Shown here: positions 8,844 to 17,145 of the stretch, piece after piece
Numbering within the stretch: the stretch's first letter is position 1
How the letters are laid out: every line of letters starts with the position of its first letter
Source of the DNA: Sphingobium estronivorans
GTDB lineage: Bacteria > Pseudomonadota > Alphaproteobacteria > Sphingomonadales > Sphingomonadaceae
Assembly: GCF_008692605.1 (NCBI RefSeq)
Contig: NZ_LFCT01000004.1
Coordinates: 1-64,000 of the forward strand
Length of the DNA stretch: 64,000 bases
Reading direction: 5' to 3'
Made by a program: the position numbers and the translations under genes
The notes under the pieces: generated by a model
Told to the model about the DNA's origin: nothing
The model's database searches: none
What the model saw: only the letters and a program-made list of their open reading frames with translations

Positions 8844-9689
8844 ATGGCGGTGACCCCAAAGCCTCGTAAGCCGATAGCAAAGAAGGCGACGTCGACCCTG
8901 TCAGCCAAAGAGGCGCTGAAAGCTGCCGAAGCGGCGATTGTGACGCCGCCCAAGCCCGCTGTCAGGAAGCCGGCGCCGCCCAAGGCGAAGCCCGAGGCCA
9001 AGGCTGATCCGATTGCGGTGATCGCTGCGACGACCGCCGTGGACGCCGCGCCGGAACCGGTCAAGGAAGCCATTCCCGCGCCCGTTGCAGCGGCGCCCAA
9101 GGTGGAAACCCCCAAGATTGAGCCGGTGGCAAAGGCTGCGCCTCCGGAGCCCAAGGAAGTCAAGAGCCTGCCGAAGGCCGGGCCGATCGAGCCCACATTG
9201 CTGCCCGCCACAGAAGGAACGAAGATGATGAACGACGTGATCGAAACCGGTAAGAAGTTCGCGGAAGAAACCAAGGCCAAGTTCGAAACGGTCTATGCCG
9301 ATCTGAACGAGAAGGCGAAGGCCAGCGTCGAGAAGTCGACCAAGGCGATCGAGGAATTCAGCGACATCGCCAAGGGCAATGTCGAAGCGCTGGTCGAATC
9401 CGGCAAGATCGCGGCCAAGGGCTTTGAAACCCTCGGCCAGGAAGCCGTCGATTACAGCAAGAAGAGCTTCGAAAAGGCGACCGCCTCGTTCAAGAGCTTC
9501 TCGACGGTGAAGACCCCGACCGAATTCTTCCAGCTTCAGAGCCAGCTGTTCTCCAGCAGCTTCGACGAGTTCACCAAGGAAGCCGCCAAGAGCAGCGAAG
9601 CGCTGATGAAGCTGGCCGGCGACGTCGCCCAGCCGCTGACCGCCCGCGTGACCGTGGTGACGGACAAGGTGAAGTCGCTCGCCGCCTGA
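8844..9689 (+). CDS. phaP: phasin with Ala/Pro/Lys-rich N-terminal extension
   Basis: 281 residues from ATG 8844, which has GGAGG seven bases upstream. Residues 1-125 are low complexity (Pro, Ala, Lys). From about 128 to the end the protein is an amphipathic, Lys/Glu/Phe-rich helical domain of the alphaproteobacterial phasin family, including KAKFETVYADLNEKAKA and TPTEFFQLQSQLF. Phasins coat PHA granules and limit their size. Two ATGs at 9225 and 9228 follow an AAGGA six bases upstream and could start a short form of about 154 residues made only of the phasin domain. It sits directly after phaC and ends in a strong terminator. Confidence 0.92.
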   Translation: MAVTPKPRKPIAKKATSTLSAKEALKAAEAAIVTPPKPAVRKPAPPKAKPEAKADPIAVIAATTAVDAAPEPVKEAIPAPVAAAPKVETPKIEPVAKAAPPEPKEVKSLPKAGPIEPTLLPATEGTKMMNDVIETGKKFAEETKAKFETVYADLNEKAKASVEKSTKAIEEFSDIAKGNVEALVESGKIAAKGFETLGQEAVDYSKKSFEKATASFKSFSTVKTPTEFFQLQSQLFSSSFDEFTKEAAKSSEALMKLAGDVAQPLTARVTVVTDKVKSLAA

Positions 9690-9719
9690 TCCGGCCTTCA
9701 CGCCTTTGAAATAAAAGAG

Positions 9720-9755
9720 ACGGCCTCCGCCATGCGCGGGGGCCGTTCTTTTTTT
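9720..9755 (+). terminator. intrinsic terminator after the phasin gene
   Basis: ACGGCC at 9720-9725 pairs with GGCCGT at 9741-9746, with an inner CCGC/GCGG stem. The right arm is followed by TCTTTTTTT. It is a clean rho-independent terminator 30 bases past the phasin stop. Confidence 0.85.
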
Positions 9756-9836
9756 GAGGCGACCGGCAGGAAGGATGGTTTACGGCTTGCCCGCCCCCTT
9801 GCCTTGCCGGGGGGAATCGCCATATCCTCCCGCATC

Positions 9837-10211
9837 ATGAGCAGCATTTCGACAGCCGCATATTCCGTGACGATGGCGGGAAGGGATCAGGACGACCAGG
9901 GCGACGGCTCGGGCGGCCCGAATGTCGGCATCGCGACGCGGACCCGCGCCAAGACGAAAAAGCCCTCGCTTTACAAGGTGCTGATGCTCAACGACGATTA
10001 CACGCCGATGGAATTCGTCGTCCATGTCCTCCAGCAATTCTTCCGCATGGACATGGAGGAGGCGACCCGCGTGATGCTCCACGTCCACCAGCGTGGCGTC
10101 GGCGTCTGCGGCATCTTCAGCTATGAGGTCGCGGAGACCAAGGTGAACCAGGTGATGGACTTCGCCCGGCAGAACCAGCACCCGCTGCAATGCACGCTGG
10201 AAAAGGCGTGA
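9837..10211 (+). CDS. clpS: ClpS, N-end rule adaptor for ClpAP
   Basis: 124 residues from ATG 9837, or 112 from ATG 9873; both lengths are normal. The conserved core starts at [20 protein letters not shown] and holds the NDDYTPM loop and the MLHVHQRG segment that form the pocket for N-terminal Leu/Phe/Tyr/Trp. The C-terminal part ends with the usual HPLQCTLEK. ClpS delivers N-degron substrates to ClpA. In many alphaproteobacteria a clpA gene follows and phasin precedes; here glpD follows, so clpA must lie elsewhere. Confidence 0.93.
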   Translation: MSSISTAAYSVTMAGRDQDDQGDGSGGPNVGIATRTRAKTKKPSLYKVLMLNDDYTPMEFVVHVLQQFFRMDMEEATRVMLHVHQRGVGVCGIFSYEVAETKVNQVMDFARQNQHPLQCTLEKA

Positions 10212-10273
10212 TCGTTGCCGCCGTGGCGGCATGACGGTTCCGCAGGCGCGCAAAGCAGGCTAAGTTCTCCCCT

Positions 10274-11767
10274 GTGACCAGGGATACCGAGCCTAATGTG
10301 TACGACCTCGCCATCATCGGCGGCGGCGTCAACGGCTGTGGTCTTGCGCGCGACGCGGCGGGGCGGGGCGCCCGGGTGCTGTTGCTGGAACGGGGCGATC
10401 TGGCGCAGGGCACATCCTCAGCCTCCACCAAGCTGATCCATGGCGGGCTGCGCTATCTGGAGCATTATGAATTCGCGCTGGTGCGGGAATCCCTGTCCGA
10501 GCGCGAACGGCTCTGGGGCATCGCGCCGCATATCATCCATCCGATGCGCTTCGTGCTGCCTTGGGTGCCGGGGCTGCGGCCGCAATGGCTGCTGCGGCTG
10601 GGCCTGTTTCTCTACGATCATATCGGCGGCCGCCGCGCCCTGCCGCCAACCGAGACGGTCGACCTGCGACATCATCCGGCGGGGCGGCCGCTCAAGCGCG
10701 GTTTCCGCAAGGCTTATGTATATTCGGACGGCTGGGTGGACGATGCCCGGCTGGTGATCCTGAACGCGCGCGATGCGGCGGATCGGGGCGCTGACATCCG
10801 CACCCGGACCGAAGCGCTGCGGCTGGAGCGGGTGGACGGCCTGTGGGCGATCCAGACACCCCAGGCGCAGTTCCGGGCTCGGGTGGCCGTCAACGCGGCG
10901 GGTCCTTCCGTGCTCGACCTGCTGCACCGGGCGCAGGAAAGCAGCGATCGCCAGATGCGGTTGGTGCGCGGATCGCATATCGTGGTGCGGCGGCTGTTCG
11001 ATCATGGCTTTGCCTATTTTTTTCAACTGCCCGATGGCCGCATCTTCTTCGCCATTCCCTATCAGCGCGACTTCACCCTGATCGGCACGACCGACCGGGA
11101 TCATCACGGCCCGCCCGATCATCCGCGCCCCGATGCGGAGGAGATCGCCTATCTCTGCGAGGGCGCGAGCCGCTATTTCGTGCGGTCGATCGGGCCGCAG
11201 GATGTGCTCTGGTCCTATGCCGGGGTCCGTCCGCTGGTGGATGACGGCTCCGGTCGGCCGGAGGCCGCGACGCGCGGCTATCGGCTGGAACTGGAGGGGC
11301 GGGACGGCGAGCCGCCGCTGCTCAGCATCTTCGGTGGCAAGATCACCACCTATCGCCATCTCGCCGCCGAGGCGGTGGAAAAGCTCAAGCCGTTCCTGCC
11401 CGCCCTGTCCGGTGGCGACTGGACAGCGGACGCGCCTTTGCCCGGCGGCGATTTCCCGATGAAGGACCTGGATCGACTCATCGCCGATCTGGGCTGCGAC
11501 TATCCCTTCCTCGACTTCGCGACGGTCCAGCGCATTGCCTGCGCTTATGGCACGCAGGCGCGGAACTGGCTGGGCAAGGCGCAGGACATGGCGGCGCTGG
11601 GCCTGCATTTCGGCCATGGGCTGACGCAGGCGGAAGTCGACTATCTCACGGCCCGCGAATGGGCGGTCAGCGCCGAGGATATTTTATGGCGCCGGACCAA
11701 GCTCGGACTGCGGCTGGACGCGGTGCAGAAGCGGCGGCTGGAACAGTGGCTGGAGGAGAGGGGATGA
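10274..11767 (+). CDS. glpD: glycerol-3-phosphate dehydrogenase (FAD, respiratory)
   Basis: 497 residues starting with GTG at 10274. The N-terminal Rossmann motif DLAIIGGGVNGCGLARDAAGR binds FAD, and TSSASTKLIHGGLRYLEHYE is the GlpD signature. The central part has DFTLIGTTDRDH and SIFGGKITTYRHLA. The enzyme oxidises sn-glycerol 3-phosphate to dihydroxyacetone phosphate and passes electrons to quinone at the inner membrane. It overlaps glpK by ATGA, so glycerol kinase and dehydrogenase are co-translated. No glycerol facilitator or glpR regulator is visible. Confidence 0.95.
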   Translation: MTRDTEPNVYDLAIIGGGVNGCGLARDAAGRGARVLLLERGDLAQGTSSASTKLIHGGLRYLEHYEFALVRESLSERERLWGIAPHIIHPMRFVLPWVPGLRPQWLLRLGLFLYDHIGGRRALPPTETVDLRHHPAGRPLKRGFRKAYVYSDGWVDDARLVILNARDAADRGADIRTRTEALRLERVDGLWAIQTPQAQFRARVAVNAAGPSVLDLLHRAQESSDRQMRLVRGSHIVVRRLFDHGFAYFFQLPDGRIFFAIPYQRDFTLIGTTDRDHHGPPDHPRPDAEEIAYLCEGASRYFVRSIGPQDVLWSYAGVRPLVDDGSGRPEAATRGYRLELEGRDGEPPLLSIFGGKITTYRHLAAEAVEKLKPFLPALSGGDWTADAPLPGGDFPMKDLDRLIADLGCDYPFLDFATVQRIACAYGTQARNWLGKAQDMAALGLHFGHGLTQAEVDYLTAREWAVSAEDILWRRTKLGLRLDAVQKRRLEQWLEERG

Positions 11768-13239
11768 GCGATCGACTGATCCTGGTGCTGGACGAAGGCA
11801 CGACGTCGACACGCGCCATGCTCTATGCGCCGGATGGGCGGCGGCTGGGGATGACGCAGGCGGAACTCACCCAATATTATCCGCAGCCTGGCTGGGTCGA
11901 GCATGATGCCGCCGAAATCTGGGACCGGACGCTGGCCTGCGCGCGACAACAAGTGGAGCAGGCGGGCGGCGCGGATCGCATTGCCGCCATCGGCATCACT
12001 AACCAGCGCGAGACGGTGGTCGCCTGGGACAAACGAACGGGTGCGCCGCTGGCCCGCGCCATCGTCTGGCAGGATCGCCGCACCGCCCAGCAATGCGCGG
12101 CGCTGAAGGAGGCGGGGCATGAACCGGCGGTCCAGCGACGGACCGGGCTGGTGATCGATCCCTATTTTTCCGCGACCAAGATGCGCTGGCTGCTGGATCA
12201 TGAACCGGCGCTGGCGGAGGCGGGCGATGCGCTGGCCTTCGGTACGGTGGAAAGCTGGCTGGTGTGGAAGCTGACCGGCGGCCTGCATATCAGTGACGCC
12301 AGCAATGCCAGCCGTACCCAGTTGATGGCGTTGAACGGCGAGGGCTGGGACCAGGGGTTGTGCGACCTGTTCGGCGTGCCGCCGCGCGCCTTGCCGGAGA
12401 TCAGCGACAATGCGGGCGCCTTTGGCGAGACGCGGGCGGAATGGTTCGGGCGACCGATTCCGATCCGGGGCTTGGCGGGCGACCAGCAGGCCGCGACCAT
12501 CGGCCAGGGTTGCCTGACTCCCGGCGATGCCAAGGCGACGCTGGGCACCGGGGCGTTCGTGCTGGCCAATCGGGGGAGCACGGTTCCCGTGTCGCAGCAT
12601 CGGCTGCTGGGCACGTTGCTCTATCGGCTATCGGGCGAGCGTACCTATGCGCTGGAAGGATCGGTGTTTGTCGCAGGGAGCCTGATCCAGTGGCTGCGTG
12701 ATCGGCTCGGCCTGATCGCGAGCGCCGGGGAGACGGAGGCGCTGGCCCGATCCGTGCCGGACAATGGCGGGGTCATGATGCTGCCAGCGCTGGCGGGGCT
12801 GGGCGCGCCCCATTGGCGGCCGGATGCGACCGGGACGATCAGCGGACTGACGCAGGGCACCGGCCGGGCGCACATTGTGCGGGCGGCGCTCGAATCGCTG
12901 TCGCACCAGCTTTGCGATCTGGCTGGGGCGTTCGCCGCCGATGGCGCAGCCTGGCGGATGCTGCGGATCGACGGCGGGATGAGCGCCAATGACTGGATCG
13001 CGCAGGACATGGCCGATATGTTGGACCTGGCCGTGGATCGCCCCGCCGATGTCGAGACCACCGCCAAGGGGGCGGCGATGCTGGCGGCGTTGGGCTGCGG
13101 CCTCTACCCGTCGCTGGCGGCGGCCGGCGACGCGATGGGGGCTGGCCTGACCCGCTTCACGCCGACCCTGCCGACGGAGCGGCGGGCGGAGCGGCTGGCG
13201 CAATGGGACGCGCTGCTTGGTCAGGCGTTGCGGCGATAG
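11764..13239 (+). CDS. glpK: glycerol kinase
   Basis: 491 residues of the FGGY kinase family. Motifs: DEGTTSTRAMLY at the N-terminus (ATP phosphate loop), ITNQRETVVAWD, IVWQDRRT, GLAGDQQAATIGQGC and the C-terminal RIDGGMSANDW and TTAKGAAMLA. It phosphorylates glycerol to glycerol 3-phosphate for GlpD just upstream, with which it shares ATGA. A weak hairpin (GCGCCG at 13239-13244, CGGCGC at 13253-13258) follows the stop, but lacks a proper T run. Confidence 0.96.
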   Translation: MSDRLILVLDEGTTSTRAMLYAPDGRRLGMTQAELTQYYPQPGWVEHDAAEIWDRTLACARQQVEQAGGADRIAAIGITNQRETVVAWDKRTGAPLARAIVWQDRRTAQQCAALKEAGHEPAVQRRTGLVIDPYFSATKMRWLLDHEPALAEAGDALAFGTVESWLVWKLTGGLHISDASNASRTQLMALNGEGWDQGLCDLFGVPPRALPEISDNAGAFGETRAEWFGRPIPIRGLAGDQQAATIGQGCLTPGDAKATLGTGAFVLANRGSTVPVSQHRLLGTLLYRLSGERTYALEGSVFVAGSLIQWLRDRLGLIASAGETEALARSVPDNGGVMMLPALAGLGAPHWRPDATGTISGLTQGTGRAHIVRAALESLSHQLCDLAGAFAADGAAWRMLRIDGGMSANDWIAQDMADMLDLAVDRPADVETTAKGAAMLAALGCGLYPSLAAAGDAMGAGLTRFTPTLPTERRAERLAQWDALLGQALRR

Positions 13240-13326
13240 CGCCGAAGCATAGCGGCGCGTTTCATCTGGGGACTGTTCTCGCCTTTTAAGGTGGGGGTCT
13301 CTCTCTATAGTTCCTGTGTAAGACCA

Positions 13327-13352
13327 TTATCGTGAGTATATTTTAACGATAA
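13327..13352. promoter_or_regulatory. inverted repeat upstream of the diguanylate cyclase gene
   Basis: TTATCGT at 13327-13333 and ACGATAA at 13346-13352 are exact inverse copies separated by 12 AT-rich bases. The site lies 21 bases before the ATG at 13373. Position and symmetry suggest an operator; no regulator can be named. Confidence 0.35.
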
Positions 13353-13372
13353 GCCTGTAAGGCGGGTGGAAG

Positions 13373-15157
13373 ATGCAAACGACTCTTCGCCATCCTTTGT
13401 CCCGACTGAAGCCGGTTCTGCTCGGCGGCGGCTATTTCGCGCTGGCGATGCTGGCGCTCGACAGTTCGCGTTTCGAAGGGGGCCTCGCGTTCATCTGGGG
13501 CGCCAACGCGCTGCTGATGGCGGTCCTGCTGACATCGCGGATCGGCGATTGGCTTCCTTCGCTGATCGCCTGCGGCATGGCGAGCGCCGCCGCGACGAGC
13601 CTGTGGGGCATGGGGCCGCTGGCGGCGGTGCCGATGGCGGGCATCAACCTGATGGAGGCGCTGATCGTGGCGCTTTTGTGCCGCCGCTTTGCGCCGGGGC
13701 GGAAATTCGCCGGCTCGCTGCGTCCGCTCATCGTCTTCACCTTGGCCCTGTGCGGCCCGGCGAACATGCTGGCGGGGATGGCCGCCGCGCTGGTCGCATC
13801 GTCGCTGACGCCGGTGTCTTTCGGTCCGTCCTGGCTGCAATGGTATACCGGTCATGTGTTGGGCGGGCTGACCTGCACGCCCATCCTGATGATGCTGTTG
13901 CAGGGGGAGGCGCGCCGCTGGCTCGACCAGACGCCGCGCCGGGAACAATGGGAGGCGCTCGGCCTGTTGATCGTCTTCTCGCTTGCGACGGCGCATGTGT
14001 TTTACCTTGCGCGTTACCCGATGCTGTTCGCGCTGTTGCTGCCGATGGTGGCCATCGTCTTTCGCGTGGGCAATCTGGGAGCGGCGGCTTCGGTGCTGAT
14101 CCTCGCCGCGATCGGCGGCACCGCCACCCTGACCGGCCATGGCCCGCTGCATATGCTTCCCAGCGGCACATTGGGCGAGCGGATGCAGCAATTTCAATTT
14201 TTTCTCGCCTTCACCTTCCTGCTGTCGATGCCGATCGCGGCGGAACTGAACAGCCGCCGACGCCTGTTCCAGATGCTGCAGGAAAGCGAGGCGCGCTATC
14301 GCGTGATTGCCGAGCACAGCGGCGATGTGGTGCTCAACATCAGCGTGGACGGGCTGATCGAATATGCCTCGCCCGCCGCCGCGGAGCAGATCGGCTGCGC
14401 GCCGGAACTGCTGATCGGGCAGGATGCGGCCAATCTGGTCGATCCGGAGGACCGCGTCCTGGTCGATGCTGCCATCGCCGGCGCACTGGCGCAGCCGGGA
14501 AGCGTGCAGACAGTCGAGTTCCGGCCCTTCATCTCCGACCATGGGCCGGAATGGTGCGAGATGGTGGCGCGCGCCGTGGTGGATGAACACGGGCTGCCGA
14601 CCGGGATCGTCAGCACGATCCGCGACATGTCACGGCACAAGGCGCGGCAGCGCGCGCTGCAACAGGTGGCGGCGCTGGATTCGCTGACCGGAGCCGATAC
14701 GCGGCGGGCATTCCTGGAAAAGCTGGACGACGAGATTGGGCGCGTCCGGCGGGGCGGGCGGGCCTGCCTGCTGTTGATCGACATCGATCATTTCAAGGCG
14801 GTCAACGATTGCCACGGCCATGGCGCGGGCGACCGGGTGCTGGCCGGCTTCGTCGAGCGGTTGCGGCCGGGTTTGCGCGGCGTGGACGGCATTGGCCGGC
14901 TGGGCGGCGAGGAATTCGCGATCTTGTTGAGCGGCACGGATGTCGAGCGGGCAAGCATGATCTGCGAGCGGTTGCGCGAACTGGTGTCGATCAATCCCGT
15001 GCGGATCGATTCGGGGGAAGCGATCCGGGTGACCTTCAGTGCCGGGCTGGTCGAGCTGGATATGCAAACCGGGCGCGACGCGATCCTGGAGGCTGCGGAC
15101 AAGGCGCTCTATCGCGCCAAGAATAGCGGGCGGAACTGTCTGCGGCGGGCGGCTTAG
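13373..15157 (+). CDS. MASE1-PAS-GGDEF diguanylate cyclase
   Basis: 594 residues. The first 280 or so hold about eight hydrophobic helices in the MASE1 arrangement, followed by a PAS domain (RYRVIAEHSGDVVLNISVDG onward) and a GGDEF domain. The active-site motif is GGEEF at 511-515, intact, and RGVD five residues before it fits the RxxD product-inhibition site. It should therefore make c-di-GMP and be feedback-controlled. The MASE1 part probably receives an envelope or periplasmic signal. Two PilZ proteins, possible c-di-GMP receptors, are encoded at 22441 and 56594. The gene stands alone. Confidence 0.92.
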   Translation: MQTTLRHPLSRLKPVLLGGGYFALAMLALDSSRFEGGLAFIWGANALLMAVLLTSRIGDWLPSLIACGMASAAATSLWGMGPLAAVPMAGINLMEALIVALLCRRFAPGRKFAGSLRPLIVFTLALCGPANMLAGMAAALVASSLTPVSFGPSWLQWYTGHVLGGLTCTPILMMLLQGEARRWLDQTPRREQWEALGLLIVFSLATAHVFYLARYPMLFALLLPMVAIVFRVGNLGAAASVLILAAIGGTATLTGHGPLHMLPSGTLGERMQQFQFFLAFTFLLSMPIAAELNSRRRLFQMLQESEARYRVIAEHSGDVVLNISVDGLIEYASPAAAEQIGCAPELLIGQDAANLVDPEDRVLVDAAIAGALAQPGSVQTVEFRPFISDHGPEWCEMVARAVVDEHGLPTGIVSTIRDMSRHKARQRALQQVAALDSLTGADTRRAFLEKLDDEIGRVRRGGRACLLLIDIDHFKAVNDCHGHGAGDRVLAGFVERLRPGLRGVDGIGRLGGEEFAILLSGTDVERASMICERLRELVSINPVRIDSGEAIRVTFSAGLVELDMQTGRDAILEAADKALYRAKNSGRNCLRRAA

Positions 15158-15256
15158 GCTTATCCCGCGTCGTGCCCCGGTCGGCGCAAGAGTCTCCATA
15201 AAATCGGGCAATGATATGTTGTAACTTCGCTTTGTCTCGCCTATGTAGCGACGACC

Positions 15257-15634
15257 ATGCCGATCAGCCTTCGCCAACATCTGCTCAACGGTCGTATCGA
15301 CCGGATCGCGATTGCGTTGTCGGGCATGTGCGTCGCGCATTGTTTCGGGACCGCCGTGCTGCTGGGTGTGCTGGCGTCGGCGGGCGGGATATTCGAAAGT
15401 CCGATCTTCCATGAGGCGGGGCTGGTGTTCGCGATCCTGCTGGGCGCGGTGGCGCTCGGCCACGGCGCGGTGGCGCATGGCTATATGATGCCGGCCGCGA
15501 TCGGATCGCTGGGCCTCGGCATCATGGCGGGCGCGCTCACCATGGATCATGGCTTGCAGGAAAGCGCCTATACGTTGCTGGGTGTGGGAATTTTGGCGCT
15601 GGGGCACGACCTCAATCACCGCGCCGGGCGATAG
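15257..15634 (+). CDS. MerC-domain small membrane protein
   Basis: 125 residues with about four hydrophobic helices. The first carries GMCVAHCFGTAV, the Cys-x-x-x-Cys pair typical of MerC-family proteins. MerC proper imports Hg(II), but chromosomal stand-alone members are often linked to zinc or general metal handling and no mer genes are present here. A strong shared terminator follows it and separates it from convergent glpX. Confidence 0.78.
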   Translation: MPISLRQHLLNGRIDRIAIALSGMCVAHCFGTAVLLGVLASAGGIFESPIFHEAGLVFAILLGAVALGHGAVAHGYMMPAAIGSLGLGIMAGALTMDHGLQESAYTLLGVGILALGHDLNHRAGR

Positions 15635-15656
15635 CTCCTTCCGGAATGCGGGCATG

Positions 15657-15688
15657 AAAAAAGGGACCTGTTCGGGTCCCTTTTTTTT
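15657..15688. terminator. bidirectional intrinsic terminator between the MerC-domain gene and glpX
   Basis: AAAAAAGGGACC pairs with GGTCCCTTTTTT across the loop TGTTCG at 15669-15674. The A run on the left and T run on the right let it act on both strands, ending the plus-strand MerC-domain gene and the minus-strand glpX. Confidence 0.9.
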
Positions 15689-15710
15689 GTCTTGAGGCGG
15701 CGTCGAACGC

Positions 15711-16694
15711 TCAGATCGGCTTGCGATCCAGCCGATGCTCGCCCTTCACCCAGCGCACCGTGCCGGTGCTGGCGCGCATCACGACGCTGTCGGTGGTCAG
15801 CTTGCCGCCGGGCAGACGCTTCACCCCGGCCAGCAGCGATCCGTCCGTCACCCCCGTCGCCGCGAAGATACAGTCGCCCTTCGCCAGTTCCTTGAGATCA
15901 TAGATCTTGTCGAGATCGGCGATGCCCCATTTGCGTGCGCGCGCCCGCTCGTCATCGTTGCGGAACAGCAGCTTGCCCTTGAACTGGCCGCCGACGCACC
16001 GCAGCGCGGCACAGGCCAGCACGCCCTCGGGCGCGCCGCCCGATCCCATATAGATGTCGATATTGGTTTCGGGATTGGTGGTCGCGATCACGCCCGCGAC
16101 GTCGCCGTCCGGGATCAGCATGATGCCGCAGCCGATGGCGCGCAACTCCCCGATCAGCTTTTCATGGCGCGGGCGATCGAGCACGCACACGATGATTTCA
16201 TGCGGATCGACGCCCTTGGCCCTGGCGACGGCCTCGACATTGTCCTTCACCGGCTTGTTCATATCGATGATGCCGTCGGGATAGCCGGGGCCGACCGCCA
16301 GCTTCTCCATATAGACGTCGGGGGCGTTGAGCAGTCCGCCTTCTTCGGAAATCGCCAGCACGGCCAGCGCATTCGGGCCGGCCTTTGCAGTGATCGTGGT
16401 GCCTTCCAGCGGATCGAGCGCGATGTCGATCCTGGGGCCGGTGCCGATGGCGTTGCCGACCTTCTCGCCGATATAGAGCATTGGCGCCTCGTCGCGCTCG
16501 CCTTCGCCGATGACCACGGTGCCGTCCATGTAGAGTTCGTTGAAAGCCAGGCGCATCGCTTCGACCGCGGCTGCGTCGGCGGCCTTTTCATCGCCCCGGC
16601 CGATCAGCTTCGACGCGGCGATGGCGGCGGCTTCGGTCACGCGCACCATTTCCAGCACCAGCACGCGATCGAGTATCGAGCTTGCCTGCACCAT
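15711..16694 (-). CDS. glpX: fructose-1,6-bisphosphatase class II
   Basis: 327 residues. GlpX signatures are present: ASKLIGRGDEKAADAAAVEA, VVIGEGERDEAPMLYIGE (metal-binding Glu/Asp), DPLEGTT and MGSGGAPEG. It dephosphorylates fructose 1,6-bisphosphate in gluconeogenesis, fitting with glycerol use by glpD-glpK. The ATG at 16694 was chosen because AGAGGA lies six bases upstream; an ATG at 16700 would leave no spacing. Hom lies upstream on the same strand, but a plus-strand ORF intervenes, so glpX has its own promoter. Confidence 0.94.
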   Translation of the reverse strand: MVQASSILDRVLVLEMVRVTEAAAIAASKLIGRGDEKAADAAAVEAMRLAFNELYMDGTVVIGEGERDEAPMLYIGEKVGNAIGTGPRIDIALDPLEGTTITAKAGPNALAVLAISEEGGLLNAPDVYMEKLAVGPGYPDGIIDMNKPVKDNVEAVARAKGVDPHEIIVCVLDRPRHEKLIGELRAIGCGIMLIPDGDVAGVIATTNPETNIDIYMGSGGAPEGVLACAALRCVGGQFKGKLLFRNDDERARARKWGIADLDKIYDLKELAKGDCIFAATGVTDGSLLAGVKRLPGGKLTTDSVVMRASTGTVRWVKGEHRLDRKPI

Positions 16695-16776
16695 AGTCAT
16701 TCCTCTTCTAACGCCTTTTCGAAGCGCGATAGGTCGTCGGCCGATCCTTGTCGAGGGTGCGCTTTTCAGGAGGACA

Positions 16777-17145
16777 ATGCAACGCAAGCGCGGCTGCTGC
16801 GTTGCTGGCTCAGAGAAGAGAAGGGCCGCGCTTATGATCCTGTTGCTGATGGCCGCCAGCCTTGCCGCCCAATATGACGGAGCCTCGCATCGTGGCGCAG
16901 GAATTCGCCCCGCGCCGTGTGAGGCCGTGCCGTCGCTTTGCCTCGCGGGCGCGGAGACTCCTGGCCCCCGCATCTCCGGTCCCGCGCTGCCCGCCAGCGA
17001 TGGCAAGATGAACGCCTATCGATTCGACGCGCGGCCTTGCCGGGTTATCGGCAATCTTAATTGCCCCAAGCGCGCTAACCGTCAGATTTTCCGGCTGGGC
17101 GAGCCGGTGGAGAAAACCTTGGCGCGCAGTTTCGGACTCGATTAG
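16777..17145 (+). CDS. hypothetical secreted or membrane-anchored small protein
   Basis: 122 residues from ATG 16777, preceded by CAGGAGGACA, an excellent ribosome binding site. A hydrophobic stretch (AALMILLLMAASLAAQ) in residues 18-33 is probably a signal peptide; an inner ATG at 16834 would begin nearly at that stretch. The rest is rich in Pro, Arg and Cys with no recognised domain. It lies between divergent glpX and convergent hom; its stop overlaps the hom stop. It appears to be a lineage-specific protein. Confidence 0.55.
   Translation: MQRKRGCCVAGSEKRRAALMILLLMAASLAAQYDGASHRGAGIRPAPCEAVPSLCLAGAETPGPRISGPALPASDGKMNAYRFDARPCRVIGNLNCPKRANRQIFRLGEPVEKTLARSFGLD

Noticed and set aside
15190-15256. 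A Zur-like half-site (ATGATATGTTGTAAC) upstream of the MerC-domain gene
   Set aside because: Only one half resembles the ATGTTATA-type Zur motif and there is no inverted partner; no zur gene is near.
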